NCBI RefSeq assembly: GCF_024704725.1
Contig: NZ_JALIQS010000002.1
Span: 1,048,589 to 1,112,588 of the forward strand
DNA length: 64,000 bases
DNA from: Shinella sp. CPCC 101442
GTDB taxonomy: Bacteria; Pseudomonadota; Alphaproteobacteria; Rhizobiales; Rhizobiaceae
Direction: 5' to 3'
The translations under genes and the position numbers were made by a program. How positions within the stretch are numbered: the first letter of the stretch is position 1; each line of letters starts with the position of its first letter. The notes under the pieces are model-generated. The model worked only from the letters and a program-made list of their open reading frames with translations. It had not been told where the DNA came from and made no database searches. Of the stretch, positions 52,974 through 62,622 are shown piece after piece.

Positions 52974-54164
52974 ATGATGTCGAAGCGCAAACGCTGGGCC
53001 CTCACGGGCACCGGCCTGGGATTGCTCGCGTCCATTTTCGGCGCCGCCCTGATGGTTCAGGTTCCGAGCAAGGCCGCGAAGGCAGAAGCCACGGCAACGG
53101 CTGAAGTGCCTGCGGTGCCGGTCACGGTCGCCGTTGTCGAAAACAAGAACGTTGTGACGTGGCAGGAGTTCTCCGGCCGGCTGGAGGCCATCGACCGTGT
53201 GCAGATACGGTCGCGCGTCGCCGGCGCCATCCAGTCCGTCGATTTCCGCGAAGGCGCGCTGGTGAAGGCCGGCGATCTGCTCTTCACGATCGATCCCCAG
53301 CCCTTCCACACGGCGGTGACGCAGGCGGAAGGGCAGCATGCTTCCGCCGAAGCGCGCGTCAAACTCGCCAAAATCCAGCTCGAGCGCGGCGAACGCCTCG
53401 CCCAGAGCGACAGCGTCTCGCAGAGCGATATCGACCAGCGCCAGAACGCGCTTTCGGAAGCGCAGGCGAGCCTCAAGACGGCGCAGGCGACGCTCGACGC
53501 CGCCAAGCTGGAACTCAGCTATACCGAGGTTCGCGCACCGGTCTCCGGCCGCGTCGGCAAGGTGGAGATCACCACCGGCAACCTCGTCGCCGGAGGCTCG
53601 GCCTCCCCGGCACTGACGACGCTCGTCTCCGTCGATCCGATCTATGCCGGCTTCAATGTCAGCGAAGAGACGGTCGCCGCCGCGCTCGCGACGCTGCCCG
53701 CCTCCGACGGCGCGCTCCAGCCGATCGAGCAGATCCCGGTCGAAGTCGGCACGCTCGCCGACGCGGGAACGCCGATCCACGGCAAGCTCCAGCTCATCGG
53801 CAACGAGGTGGATGCAGCGAGCGGCACCATCACGGTGCGCGCCGTCTTCGACAATCCGGGCGGCAGGCTGATCCCCGGCCAGTTCGTGCGCATCCGCATG
53901 GGCGAGCCGAAGCCCGAGAGCAAGATTCTCGTCAGCGAAAAGGCCGTGGGCACCGACCAGGACAAGAAGTTTGTCTTCGTCGTCGACAAGGACAACAAGG
54001 TCACCTACCGGCCGATCGTGCTCGGCGGCCTTTCGGGCGGCGAGCGCATCGTCGAAAGCGGGCTGGCCAATGGCGACAAGGTCGTCGTCAACGGCCTGCA
54101 GCGCGTTCGCCCCGGCGTCGTGGTCGATCCGCAGGAACAGGAAAACGTCGCCTCCGTGAAGTAA
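52974..54164 (+). CDS. RND efflux periplasmic adaptor (membrane fusion protein)
   Basis: 396 residues, AcrA/MexA/BepD class. N-terminal membrane anchor (RWALTGTGLGLLASIFGAALMVQVP), lipoyl halves around FSGRLEAIDRVQIRSRVAGAIQSVDFREGALVKAGDLLFTIDP and LELSYTEVRAPVSGRVGKVEITTGNLV, coiled coil between (about 105-165), then the beta-barrel and membrane-proximal domains. No lipobox Cys, so anchored by the N-terminal helix. Start ATGATG with AAGGAG upstream. Links the inner-membrane pump to an outer-membrane channel encoded elsewhere. Confidence 0.94.
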   Translation: MMSKRKRWALTGTGLGLLASIFGAALMVQVPSKAAKAEATATAEVPAVPVTVAVVENKNVVTWQEFSGRLEAIDRVQIRSRVAGAIQSVDFREGALVKAGDLLFTIDPQPFHTAVTQAEGQHASAEARVKLAKIQLERGERLAQSDSVSQSDIDQRQNALSEAQASLKTAQATLDAAKLELSYTEVRAPVSGRVGKVEITTGNLVAGGSASPALTTLVSVDPIYAGFNVSEETVAAALATLPASDGALQPIEQIPVEVGTLADAGTPIHGKLQLIGNEVDAASGTITVRAVFDNPGGRLIPGQFVRIRMGEPKPESKILVSEKAVGTDQDKKFVFVVDKDNKVTYRPIVLGGLSGGERIVESGLANGDKVVVNGLQRVRPGVVVDPQEQENVASVK

Positions 54165-54172
54165 CGGCGGCC

Positions 54173-54196
54173 GGCAGGGCGCCAAAGCGCCCTGCC
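54173..54196. terminator. Intercistronic hairpin between adaptor and pump genes
   Basis: GGCAGGGCGC and GCGCCCTGCC form a perfect 10-bp stem with loop CAAA, eight bases after the adaptor stop. No T-run; likely attenuator or mRNA stabiliser. Confidence 0.55.
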
Positions 54197-54288
54197 CCGT
54201 AACCCAAGCAAATACCTGTCCGCCGGTGGTGCGTTCGCCCGCCGGATAGGACCGTTCGTCCAAATTTCATCCTGGAGAGGGTGCACCA

Positions 54289-57200
54289 ATGAACATCTCC
54301 CGTTTCTTCATCGATCGCCCGGTCTTTGCCGGGGTGCTGTCGATCCTCATCGTGGTGGCCGGCCTGATCGGCATGCGCTCGCTGCCGATTTCCGAATATC
54401 CCGAGGTCGTGCCACCCTCCATCGTGGTGCGCGCCGTCTATCCGGGCGCCAATCCCGTCGTCATTTCCGAGACCGTCGCCACACCGCTCGAAGAGCAGAT
54501 CAACGGCGTCGAGGATATGCTCTACATGAACAGCCAGGCGACGTCGGACGGCGTGCTGACGCTGACCGTCACCTTCAAGCTCGGCACGGACCCGGACAAG
54601 GCCCAGCAGCTCGTGCAGAACCGCGTGTCGCAGGCCGAGCCCCGCCTGCCGGCAGAAGTGCGCGCGCTCGGTGTAACGACCGTCAAGAGCTCCCCCGACT
54701 TCATCATGGTGGTGAACCTCGTCTCGACGACCGACCGCTACGACGTCACCTATCTGCGCAACTACGCCACGCTCAACATCAAGGACCGCCTTGCCCGTAT
54801 CGAAGGGGCCGGACAGGTGCAGGTCTTCGGTGCCGGCGACTATGCGATGCGCGTGTGGATCGATCCGCAGAAGGCCGCCGAACATGCGCTGGCCGCCAGC
54901 GACATCAGCAACGCCATCCGTGAACAGAACGTGCAGGCCGCCGCTGGCATCATCGGCGCTTCGCCGACGCCCAACGAGGTGAACCTTCAGCTCAACGTCA
55001 ACGCCCAGGGGCGTCTGCGCACGCCGGAAGAGTTCGGCAACATCATCGTCAAGACCGGTGCGGCCGGCGAAATCACCCGCCTGAAGGACGTCGCCCGCGT
55101 CGAGATGGGTGCGGCCGACTACACGCTGCGCTCGCTGCTCGACGGCAAGCCGGCGGTCGCGATCGCCGTGCTCCAGGCGCCCGGTTCGAACGCCATCGAG
55201 ATCGCTGACAATGTGCGCGCGACCATGGACCAGCTCCAGCTCGCCATGCCCGACGGTGTAAAATACGAGATCGTCTACGATACGACCGAGTTCGTGCGCG
55301 CCTCGATCGACAAGGTCGTCGACACGCTGCTCGAAGCCGTCGCGCTCGTCGTGCTCGTCGTCATCCTCTTCCTCCAGACCTGGCGCGCCTCGATCATTCC
55401 GCTGCTCGCCGTGCCCGTCTCCATCATCGGCACCTTCGCCGTCATGTATGCCTTCGGCTTCTCGGTAAACGCACTGACGCTGTTCGGCCTCGTGCTCGCC
55501 ATCGGCATCGTGGTGGACGACGCGATCGTCGTGGTCGAAAATGTCGAGCGCAACATCGAGAACGGCCACAGCCCCCGCGAGGCGACCTACCGCGCCATGC
55601 GGGAAGTCTCCGGCCCGATCATCGCGATTGCGCTGGTGCTCGTCGCGGTCTTCGTGCCGCTCGCCTTCATCAGCGGGCTCTCGGGCCAGTTCTACCGCCA
55701 GTTCGCCCTGACGATCGCAATTTCGACCGTCATCTCGGCCATCAATTCGCTCACGCTTTCGCCGGCCTTGGCCGCCCTGCTCCTTAAGGGCCATCATGAG
55801 CCCAAGGACTGGCTGACCCGCGTCATGGACGGCCTGTTCGGTTGGTTCTTCCGCGGCTTCAACCGGGCGTTCGGCGCGGCGTCGAGCGGCTACGGCCGCA
55901 CCATCGGCGGGCTCGTCACGCGCAAGTCGCTGGTGATGATCGTCTATCTCGCCCTGGTCGGCGCCACCTATACGGTGTTCAACGCCGTGCCGGGCGGCTT
56001 CGTGCCGGCGCAGGACAAGCAGTATCTGGTCGGCTTCGCCCAGCTGCCCGACGGCGCCACGCTCGACCGCACGGAAGAAGTCATCAAGAAGATGAGCGAC
56101 ATCGCGCTGGCACAGCCCGGCGTCGCCCATGCCATCGCCTTCCCCGGCCTGTCGATCAACGGTTTCACCATCGGCTCCAACTCCGGCATCGTCTTCGCCG
56201 TCCTTGATGACTTCGAGGAGCGCAAGACGCCGGATCTCTCCGGCGGCGCGATCGCCATGCAGCTGAACCAGAAATTCGCCGGCATCCAGGATGCCTTCAT
56301 CGCCATGTTCCCGCCGCCGCCGGTCAACGGCCTCGGTACGACGGGCGGCTTCAAGCTGCAGATCGAAGACCGTGCCGGCCTCGGCTATGGCGCACTCAAC
56401 GATGCGACGCAGGCCTTTCTTGGAAAAGCCTACCAGACGCCGGAACTGGCGGGCTTGTTCTCCAGCTTCCAGATCAACGTGCCGCAGCTCTATGCCGATC
56501 TCGACCGGGCCAAGGCCCAGCAGCTCGGTGTGCGGGTGACGGATGTGTTCGAAACGCTGCAGATCTATCTCGGCTCGCTCTACGTCAACGACTTCAACGC
56601 CTTCGGCCGCACCTACAGCGTGCGCGTCCAGGCCGATTCCGCCTTCCGCGCCAAGCCGGAGGACATCGGCCAGCTGAAGGTCCGTTCGCAGTCGGGCGAG
56701 ATGATCCCGCTCGCCGCCCTCCTGACGGTGGATGCGACGACGGGGCCGGAGCGCACCACGCGCTACAACGGCTTCCTCGCCGCCGACATCAACGGCGGAC
56801 CCGCACCGGGCTTCTCCTCCGGCCAGGCCCAGGCCGCCGTGGAAAAGATCGCCGCCGAGACGCTGCCCGCCGGCATCGATTTCGAATGGACGGACCTGAC
56901 CTACCAGCAGATTCTTGCGGGCAATTCGAGCATATACGTCTTCCCGCTCGCGCTGTTGCTGGTCTATCTCGTGCTGGCCGCCCAGTATGAGAGCCTGACG
57001 CTGCCGATCGCCATCATCATGATCGTGCCGATGGGCGTGCTCGCAGCCCTTGCCGGGGTCTGGTACACGGGTGGCGACAACAACGTCTTTACCCAGATCG
57101 GCCTCGTGGTGCTGGTGGGGCTATCGGCGAAAAACGCCATCCTGATCGTCGAGTTCGCACGCGAGCTGGAGTTCGAAGGGCGAACACCCGTCCAGGCCGC

Positions 57201-57486
57201 AATAGAAGCGAGCCGGCTGCGCCTGCGTCCCATCCTCATGACCTCCATGGCCTTCATCATGGGCGTCGTGCCGCTGGTGCTTTCCACGGGTGCGGGGTCG
57301 GAAATGCGCGCGGCGATGGGTCTTGCCGTCTTTTCCGGCATGATCGGCGTCACGTTCTTCGGCATCTTCATGACGCCGGTGTTCTACGTGCTGCTGCGCC
57401 GGCTTGCCGGTAACCGCCCGCTCGTCCAGCACGGTCGCTCGACAATGGCCGAGGAGCCGGAAGCACTGCCGGCACCCCAGCATTGA
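54289..57486 (+). CDS. RND multidrug efflux transporter, inner-membrane pump (HAE1 family)
   Basis: 1065 residues, AcrB/MexF/BepE class; proton-driven export of hydrophobic compounds. N-terminus NISRFFIDRPVFAGVLSILIVVAGLIG, twelve predicted membrane helices, the two large periplasmic loops, and the proton-relay region in TM4 GLVLAIGIVVDDAIVVVENVERNIE (double Asp). Second half GLVVLVGLSAKNAILIVEFARELE with the relay Lys. C-terminus VTFFGIFMTPVFYVLLRRL. The full operon reads LysR / dead hydrolase-adaptor-pump; no outer-membrane factor gene follows. Confidence 0.96.
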   Translation: MNISRFFIDRPVFAGVLSILIVVAGLIGMRSLPISEYPEVVPPSIVVRAVYPGANPVVISETVATPLEEQINGVEDMLYMNSQATSDGVLTLTVTFKLGTDPDKAQQLVQNRVSQAEPRLPAEVRALGVTTVKSSPDFIMVVNLVSTTDRYDVTYLRNYATLNIKDRLARIEGAGQVQVFGAGDYAMRVWIDPQKAAEHALAASDISNAIREQNVQAAAGIIGASPTPNEVNLQLNVNAQGRLRTPEEFGNIIVKTGAAGEITRLKDVARVEMGAADYTLRSLLDGKPAVAIAVLQAPGSNAIEIADNVRATMDQLQLAMPDGVKYEIVYDTTEFVRASIDKVVDTLLEAVALVVLVVILFLQTWRASIIPLLAVPVSIIGTFAVMYAFGFSVNALTLFGLVLAIGIVVDDAIVVVENVERNIENGHSPREATYRAMREVSGPIIAIALVLVAVFVPLAFISGLSGQFYRQFALTIAISTVISAINSLTLSPALAALLLKGHHEPKDWLTRVMDGLFGWFFRGFNRAFGAASSGYGRTIGGLVTRKSLVMIVYLALVGATYTVFNAVPGGFVPAQDKQYLVGFAQLPDGATLDRTEEVIKKMSDIALAQPGVAHAIAFPGLSINGFTIGSNSGIVFAVLDDFEERKTPDLSGGAIAMQLNQKFAGIQDAFIAMFPPPPVNGLGTTGGFKLQIEDRAGLGYGALNDATQAFLGKAYQTPELAGLFSSFQINVPQLYADLDRAKAQQLGVRVTDVFETLQIYLGSLYVNDFNAFGRTYSVRVQADSAFRAKPEDIGQLKVRSQSGEMIPLAALLTVDATTGPERTTRYNGFLAADINGGPAPGFSSGQAQAAVEKIAAETLPAGIDFEWTDLTYQQILAGNSSIYVFPLALLLVYLVLAAQYESLTLPIAIIMIVPMGVLAALAGVWYTGGDNNVFTQIGLVVLVGLSAKNAILIVEFARELEFEGRTPVQAAIEASRLRLRPILMTSMAFIMGVVPLVLSTGAGSEMRAAMGLAVFSGMIGVTFFGIFMTPVFYVLLRRLAGNRPLVQHGRSTMAEEPEALPAPQH

Positions 57487-57662
57487 TGAAGAAAGCCCCG
57501 GGAGGAATGGCCGCGCCGCCAAGGCGCGACTGTTCCCCCGTCGGGCGTCAGGCCGGCGCGGCGAAAACACCAGGCCGATCATCGCGGCTTTGCCTGCCAT
57601 CACGCTTGTCTTGAACAGTCCCCCTCTTGAGAAGAGCGTGATTTTCTGGTGCAACAAAGCCG

Positions 57663-57932
57663 ATGGCTGAAACGGTGTCTGATATCCGCAAAGACGACTG
57701 GTTTTCCCTGAGAGACTATCTGGGCGGCCACGGGTGGGACCTATCGAAGGGCGGCGGATTGGATCATTCCTGGGCGACACTTCGAAAAGGGCAGCTCCAG
57801 ATCAACATGGAATACGATGCCTGGGCTGGTGGGGAAATATCGTTCCCCGCCAGCCAGAAGGCGATGGTCTGTGACGAGTTGCCAGTGGAATTCGTGCATG
57901 CCTACGACATGCGTGGAGACGCTTCCGGGTGA
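57663..57932 (+). CDS. Small hypothetical protein
   Basis: 89 residues, not recognised. Acidic N-terminal part (ETVSDIRKDDWFSLRDYL), a Gly-rich turn (GGHGWDLSKGGGLDHSW) and a hydrophobic-polar C-terminal stretch (GGEISFPASQKAMVCDELPVEFVHAYDM). No signal peptide or membrane segment, and no clear ribosome site. It lies 176 bases after the RND pump stop. It could be a small cytoplasmic protein or a chance frame; base composition is lower in GC than the neighbouring genes. Confidence 0.45.
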   Translation: MAETVSDIRKDDWFSLRDYLGGHGWDLSKGGGLDHSWATLRKGQLQINMEYDAWAGGEISFPASQKAMVCDELPVEFVHAYDMRGDASG

Positions 57933-58034
57933 ACCCGGAAGGCCCAATCGCCTCTGGCTCTCTGACACCCACCGCGAAACCTCCGACTGCCAGACCGGGG
58001 CGTCGCCCCAGCCTATCCTTGCACGATGAACCGT

Positions 58035-59522
58035 CTAACAATCGAGCGGATAGACGGGGCGGCGAACGCGGGTGTATGTCCTGCTCTCGAGGTCCGGGGA
58101 ACTGAGGCCGCCGGCGTCCGTGACGATCATGCGCGCGGCAATGGGTCCGAAAGCGCCCTTGAAGTGCTGCATGGACTTCACCGCAAGAATGGCCTTTTCG
58201 GTCGGCTCGATGCCCACGGTCCGGAAGATGTTCTTGTCCAGCATCTGCATGCGCTCGGAAACGATCATGATATCGAGGCCCTGCACCCGCAGGCAGACGC
58301 TCCGGCCGCAGGTGCCGGGCAGGCCGGTAAACATCGGCCCTTCGAAGACGAACCTGCCGTCGCTGATCGCCATCACGGTACCGGTCACCTTCAGCGGGCC
58401 GCCGCCGACCATCGGGTCCGTCCGCCCACCGATCGTCACCGTCACCTCGGCGCCCAGGCCGGCGGCGGCAATCTCGGCGGCAGCATCGGGGTCGAGCAAC
58501 GCTCCGGCGGCGGCATCCGCAAGCCCGGCCTCCAGCATGGCGGCGATCAGCGCGGTGCAGTCGCTGTAGGCGCCAGAGCCCGGATTGTCGGAAAAGTCGG
58601 CCACCACGACGATACCGTCCTGCGGATCCGCGTCCTTCAACGCCGCGATGCATTCGGACAACGGTACCGGCTGCGCCCATTCGTTGCGGTAGGACCAGAT
58701 GGCGTCGCACAGCCGCTCACCTACGGCATCCGCCGCCTCCGCCATTGCAACGGCGCTGTCATAGGTGACGACGACGCTCGGCCCGGCCGCGTGCACATCG
58801 GCATCGGTAAAGCCGGCATTGATCGAAACGTTCAGGATGCCGGGTGCTGCGGCTTCCGCATCCGCGCTTTCGAGAAGGCGGCACATCGGTCCGTTATCGG
58901 TGGTGCGCCCATCGTCGCAGCCGAGCAGCATCGGCGGGCGGCGGATGGCGAGTTTCGGCGCGATCGCACCCGCCATCGTCTCGTGCAGCAGTTCACCGGC
59001 CCTGAGGCCGACTTCCCGCATGTCGACATGCGGATAGGTGCGAAACGATACGGAAATCTGCGCGAGGCCGGCAAGCTCGTCAAAGACATTGGCATGGAGA
59101 TCGAGTGTGATGGCCACCGGCACCTCGTCGCCCACGACCGAACGGATCGCGCGCAGGAACTGGCAGTCGCCGTCCTCGTCCGTCTCGGTGACCATGGCAC
59201 CGTGGAGCGCCACGAAAATCCCGTCGAAGGGACCGCTCTCCCGCAAACGACGCAGGCACTCCTGCGTGATTTCCGCGCGCGCCTCCTCGCGGATGATGCC
59301 ATTCGGTTCGGCATGCGCCGCCACGATATAGACCGGCGTCCAGCCCTTCGCCTTCGCGATCTCGATTGCCCCGCCCACTTCGGAGCCTGTGCCCGCGAAA
59401 TTGTCCGGAATCTCCTCGCCCTTGAAGTAATGCGAGGCGTGAAAATCGCCGATACCGGTCCGCTTCAGGGTGAAAGTATTGGACTCGTTGATGAACTCTA
59501 TGATGGCGACACGATAGGACAT
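58035..59522 (-). CDS. M81-family (microcystinase MlrC-like) metallopeptidase
   Basis: 495 residues. MlrC signatures: IEFINESNTF near the N-terminus, VALHGAMVTE, TLDLHANVFDELAG (zinc region), FRTYPHVDMREVG, and DNPGSGAYSDCTALIAAMLE in the C-terminal domain. No signal peptide, so cytoplasmic. It follows the amino-acid-type ABC importer (73-base gap), which suggests that it hydrolyses an imported peptide or modified amino acid. The microcystin activity of MlrC is not implied. Confidence 0.9.
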   Translation of the reverse strand: MSYRVAIIEFINESNTFTLKRTGIGDFHASHYFKGEEIPDNFAGTGSEVGGAIEIAKAKGWTPVYIVAAHAEPNGIIREEARAEITQECLRRLRESGPFDGIFVALHGAMVTETDEDGDCQFLRAIRSVVGDEVPVAITLDLHANVFDELAGLAQISVSFRTYPHVDMREVGLRAGELLHETMAGAIAPKLAIRRPPMLLGCDDGRTTDNGPMCRLLESADAEAAAPGILNVSINAGFTDADVHAAGPSVVVTYDSAVAMAEAADAVGERLCDAIWSYRNEWAQPVPLSECIAALKDADPQDGIVVVADFSDNPGSGAYSDCTALIAAMLEAGLADAAAGALLDPDAAAEIAAAGLGAEVTVTIGGRTDPMVGGGPLKVTGTVMAISDGRFVFEGPMFTGLPGTCGRSVCLRVQGLDIMIVSERMQMLDKNIFRTVGIEPTEKAILAVKSMQHFKGAFGPIAARMIVTDAGGLSSPDLESRTYTRVRRPVYPLDC

Positions 59523-59595
59523 GAATACCCTTCCCTGCCCTCATGCAGGACAGACAAAATAAGAGACACGTTGATGCCTGGCACCGGCCGCTCCC

Positions 59596-60339
59596 TCAGT
59601 GCCGCGCCATGCGGCTGAGGAAGCGGCGGGAGCGTTCGGCGGCAGTTGGGCCGAAGAAGATGTCTGGCGAGACGGCCTCGACAATCTCGCCGCCTTCCAT
59701 GAAGACGATGCGGTCGGCGATCCGGCGCGCAAAGCCCATCTCGTGGGTGACGCACAGCATCGTCATGCCATTCGCGGCGAGCTTCGCCATGATTTCGAGC
59801 ACTTCGGCGATCGATTCCGGATCAAGGGCCGATGTCGGCTCGTCAAACAGCATGATTTCCGGCCGGAGGCAGAGGCTGCGGGCGATGGCGACGCGCTGTT
59901 GCTGGCCTCCCGAAAGCTGATGGGGATACTTTCCCGCGTGGCCATCCATGCGAACGCTGGCGAGCAGGTCGACGGCGAAGGCTTGCGCCTCGGCCCGGGC
60001 GACGCCGTGGGTGTGGATCGGCGAGAGGGTGCAATTGTCGAGCACCGTCAGGTGCGGAATGAGATTGAAGTGCTGGAAGCACATGCCGACGCGGTTTCGC
60101 ACGGCGCGCACGGTTTTCGGCAGGTCGTCGAGAACGATGCCGTCGACGGTCAGCCGCCCCGACTGGTGAGCTTCCAGCCGGTTGACGCAACGGATGAGCG
60201 TCGATTTCCCTGAGCCGGACGGTCCGCACAGGACGATGCGTTCGCCGGAGGAAATCGCAAGCTCGATATCCTTCAGCACATGGAATGCGCCATAGAACTT
60301 GTTGAGCTTTTCGAAATGGACGGCAGGCTGTTTCGTCAT
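59596..60339 (-). CDS. Polar amino acid ABC transporter ATP-binding protein
   Basis: GlnQ/HisP-type ATPase of 247 residues; start ATG at 60337-60339 with AGGGG seven bases upstream. Walker A GPSGSGKSTLIRCVNRLE, Q-loop FQHFNLIPHLTVLDN, signature LSGGQQQRVAIARSL, Walker B IMLFDEPTSALDPE, H-loop THEMGFARRIADR. Confidence 0.95.
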   Translation of the reverse strand: MTKQPAVHFEKLNKFYGAFHVLKDIELAISSGERIVLCGPSGSGKSTLIRCVNRLEAHQSGRLTVDGIVLDDLPKTVRAVRNRVGMCFQHFNLIPHLTVLDNCTLSPIHTHGVARAEAQAFAVDLLASVRMDGHAGKYPHQLSGGQQQRVAIARSLCLRPEIMLFDEPTSALDPESIAEVLEIMAKLAANGMTMLCVTHEMGFARRIADRIVFMEGGEIVEAVSPDIFFGPTAAERSRRFLSRMARH

Positions 60340-60349
60340 GGACATTCCC

Positions 60350-61027
60350 CTACCGGGCGACCCAGGGCGTGCGTGCCTCGATCCGCCGCACAGCCCATTC
60401 AATGAGGAGGACGACGACGAGATAATGCGCGGCAGCGACGTAGTAGACGCGGAGGTCAAAGGTCTTCGAGAAGATGAAGCGCGCCTGGCCCATCAGGTCG
60501 AAGACCGTGATGATTGCCAGAAGCGAGGTGGATTTCAGCAGCAGGATCACCTCGTTGCCGAGTGCCGGCAGCGCCTTGGAAAGCGCAATCGGCAATAGCA
60601 CCCGCCGGAAGGCCACCCAGCGCGTCAGGTTCAGCGCCGCATTGGTTTCGAGAACCGATCGGGAAATCGTATCCAGGCTGCCGCGGATAATCTCCGCCTG
60701 ATAGGCGGCAGTGTTGAGCACCAGCGCCAGAAGGCCGCAATAATAGGCATCGCGGAAGAACCACCAGAGCCCCGCCTGCCGCAACTCCCGGCTGAACTGC
60801 CCGGCGCCGTAGTAGATCAGGAAGAGCAGCACCAGCATGGGCAGGCCACGCAGGATATTGACGTAGCCGAGCGCAAGAAATCCCGACAAACCCTTTCCAC
60901 GCGAGCGCGCCACGCCGATCGGCACTGCGAGGAAGAAACCGAGAACGATGGCGGATGCCGTCAGGCTGATCGTGGTGACGAGACCATCGCGCCAGAGCGT
61001 CCAGTTGTCGAGCCAGAGGTCAAGCAT
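60350..61027 (-). CDS. Polar amino acid ABC transporter permease
   Basis: HisM/GlnP-type permease of 225 residues from the ATG at 61025-61027. Hydrophobic segments and the EAA-like loop ETNAALNLTRWVAFRRVLLPIALSKALPALGNEVILLLKSTSLLAIITVFDLMG. Its start overlaps the other permease gene by eight bases. Confidence 0.93.
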   Translation of the reverse strand: MLDLWLDNWTLWRDGLVTTISLTASAIVLGFFLAVPIGVARSRGKGLSGFLALGYVNILRGLPMLVLLFLIYYGAGQFSRELRQAGLWWFFRDAYYCGLLALVLNTAAYQAEIIRGSLDTISRSVLETNAALNLTRWVAFRRVLLPIALSKALPALGNEVILLLKSTSLLAIITVFDLMGQARFIFSKTFDLRVYYVAAAHYLVVVLLIEWAVRRIEARTPWVAR

Positions 61028-61745
61028 GCTGGCCTCCCCCGATGATGAGCCCCCGCGAGGCGCGCTTTTCGAGCATCTTCTGCGCCCGTGCGGACAGCGT
61101 GACCAGCGCGACATAGAGGATGCCGATGGCGAGATAGAACACGAACGGCTCGCGTGTCGTGTTGATGGCGATGACCGCGACATGGGTGAGGTCGCTCAGC
61201 GCGATGACGGAAACGAGCGATGTATCCTTCAAAAGGATGACCCACAGATTGCCGAAACCCGGCAATGCGTGACGCCAGAGCTGCGGCAGGATCACCTTGT
61301 GGAAAGCCCGGGCCCGCGAAAGGCCGAGCGCGGCCGCGGCCTCGAACTGCCCCTTGCCGACGGCATTCATCGCCGCACGCACGATCTCGCTGCCATAGGC
61401 GCTGATCACCAGACTGAGCGCCACGAGCCCGGCGAGAAAGGGGCTGATGGAAAGGTCCACTTGCGGAAGGAAGCGTTGCGCCAGCCAGCGCAGCACGGCC
61501 TGGGCCTGATAGTAGAGAATGAGGAGGGTCAGGATTTCCGGCAGGCTTTTGAAGAGCGTTGCATAGACCTGTCCGAAAATCCGCACCGGCGCCAGCGACG
61601 AGGACCTGGCCCAATGGACCAGGAAGGACAGCGCGATCGCCACGGGGAAGGTTGCAAGCGCAAGCGCGAGGGTGACGGCAAGACCCCACAGGATCTCATC
61701 GCCCCAGCCGCCTTGGCCGAAGGCCAGGAGGGAGAGTTTATCCAT
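61020..61745 (-). CDS. Polar amino acid ABC transporter permease
   Basis: HisQ-type permease of 241 residues from the ATG at 61743-61745. Conserved loop KGQFEAAAALGLSRARAFHKVILPQLWRHALPGFGNLWVILLKDTSLVSVIALSDL. Paired with the permease at 60350 as a heterodimer. Confidence 0.93.
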   Translation of the reverse strand: MDKLSLLAFGQGGWGDEILWGLAVTLALALATFPVAIALSFLVHWARSSSLAPVRIFGQVYATLFKSLPEILTLLILYYQAQAVLRWLAQRFLPQVDLSISPFLAGLVALSLVISAYGSEIVRAAMNAVGKGQFEAAAALGLSRARAFHKVILPQLWRHALPGFGNLWVILLKDTSLVSVIALSDLTHVAVIAINTTREPFVFYLAIGILYVALVTLSARAQKMLEKRASRGLIIGGGQHA

Positions 61746-61824
61746 GACGCTGTCCGGGTGGGTGCTGATGGCGGGCGAGACCCGGCAGCCGGGCCTCGCC
61801 ATCGTTTCTTTCGATCAGAAACGG

Positions 61825-62622
61825 CTATTGACCGAAGAGTTCGCTCGCATTCTTCGGCTTCTGGCGAATGTCGAAGTCGAAATACGTCTTGCGGATCGTC
61901 TCGTAGGTGCCGTTGCGCACCAGTTCGGCGAGGGCGGCATTCACGCGTTCGCGCAAGGCATTGTCGTCCTTGCGGAACGCCAGGCCCGCACCGAGCGTAC
62001 CGTCCTGAAGGAACTCCTCGCCGACGAAGACGCAGCAGTCCTCACCCGGCTTCAGCCAGTCGGCGCTGGCGATCTTGGATTCGACCAGGAGATCGAGACG
62101 GCTGCTTTTCATGTCGAGGAAGGCTTCACCAAGCGTCGGATAGAGCTTGACCTCGTTTTCGGGAAAGAACTGCTTGAGCATGTCGACGGCAATCGAGCCG
62201 GACTGCGTGCCGATCACCAGGTCCTTCACCGCGGCCGGCTTGACGTCCGCAAGGTTGAGTTCCTTGAGCGCGACGAAACGCATGGCATTGAAGTAATAGG
62301 GATCCGAGAAGCTGACCTGCTCCCTGCGGGCTTCGGTGATGGCCATGGAGGAGGCGATGATGTCGAACTTGCTGGCCTGAAGCGCGGGAATGATGCCGCT
62401 CCACTCGTTGACGCTCCATTCGCACTCGGCCTTCAGCTCCGCGCAGATGGCATTGCCGAGATCGATGTCGAAGCCCTTGAGCTGGCCATCCTCGGCGACA
62501 TAGTTGAAGGGCGGATAGGCACCTTCCGCGCCCATGCGGATCGTTTCCGCCTTCGCCGAAATCGTCGCCGTGAGCACGAGCGTCATCGCGGCACATGCAT
62601 AAAACGCCATTTTTTTCATCAT
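61825..62622 (-). CDS. Polar amino acid ABC transporter substrate-binding protein
   Basis: Type II receptor (family 3) of 265 residues, signal peptide KKMAFYACAAMTLVLTATISAKA before ETIRMGAEGAYPPFNYVAEDGQLKGFDIDLGNAI, then WDGIIPAL-like WSGIIPALQASKFDIIASSMAITEARREQVSFSDPY. ATGATG at 62622 with GAGGGAACG upstream. First gene of the importer-M81 operon; ligand probably a cationic or modified amino acid, not determinable. Confidence 0.94.
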   Translation of the reverse strand: MMKKMAFYACAAMTLVLTATISAKAETIRMGAEGAYPPFNYVAEDGQLKGFDIDLGNAICAELKAECEWSVNEWSGIIPALQASKFDIIASSMAITEARREQVSFSDPYYFNAMRFVALKELNLADVKPAAVKDLVIGTQSGSIAVDMLKQFFPENEVKLYPTLGEAFLDMKSSRLDLLVESKIASADWLKPGEDCCVFVGEEFLQDGTLGAGLAFRKDDNALRERVNAALAELVRNGTYETIRKTYFDFDIRQKPKNASELFGQ

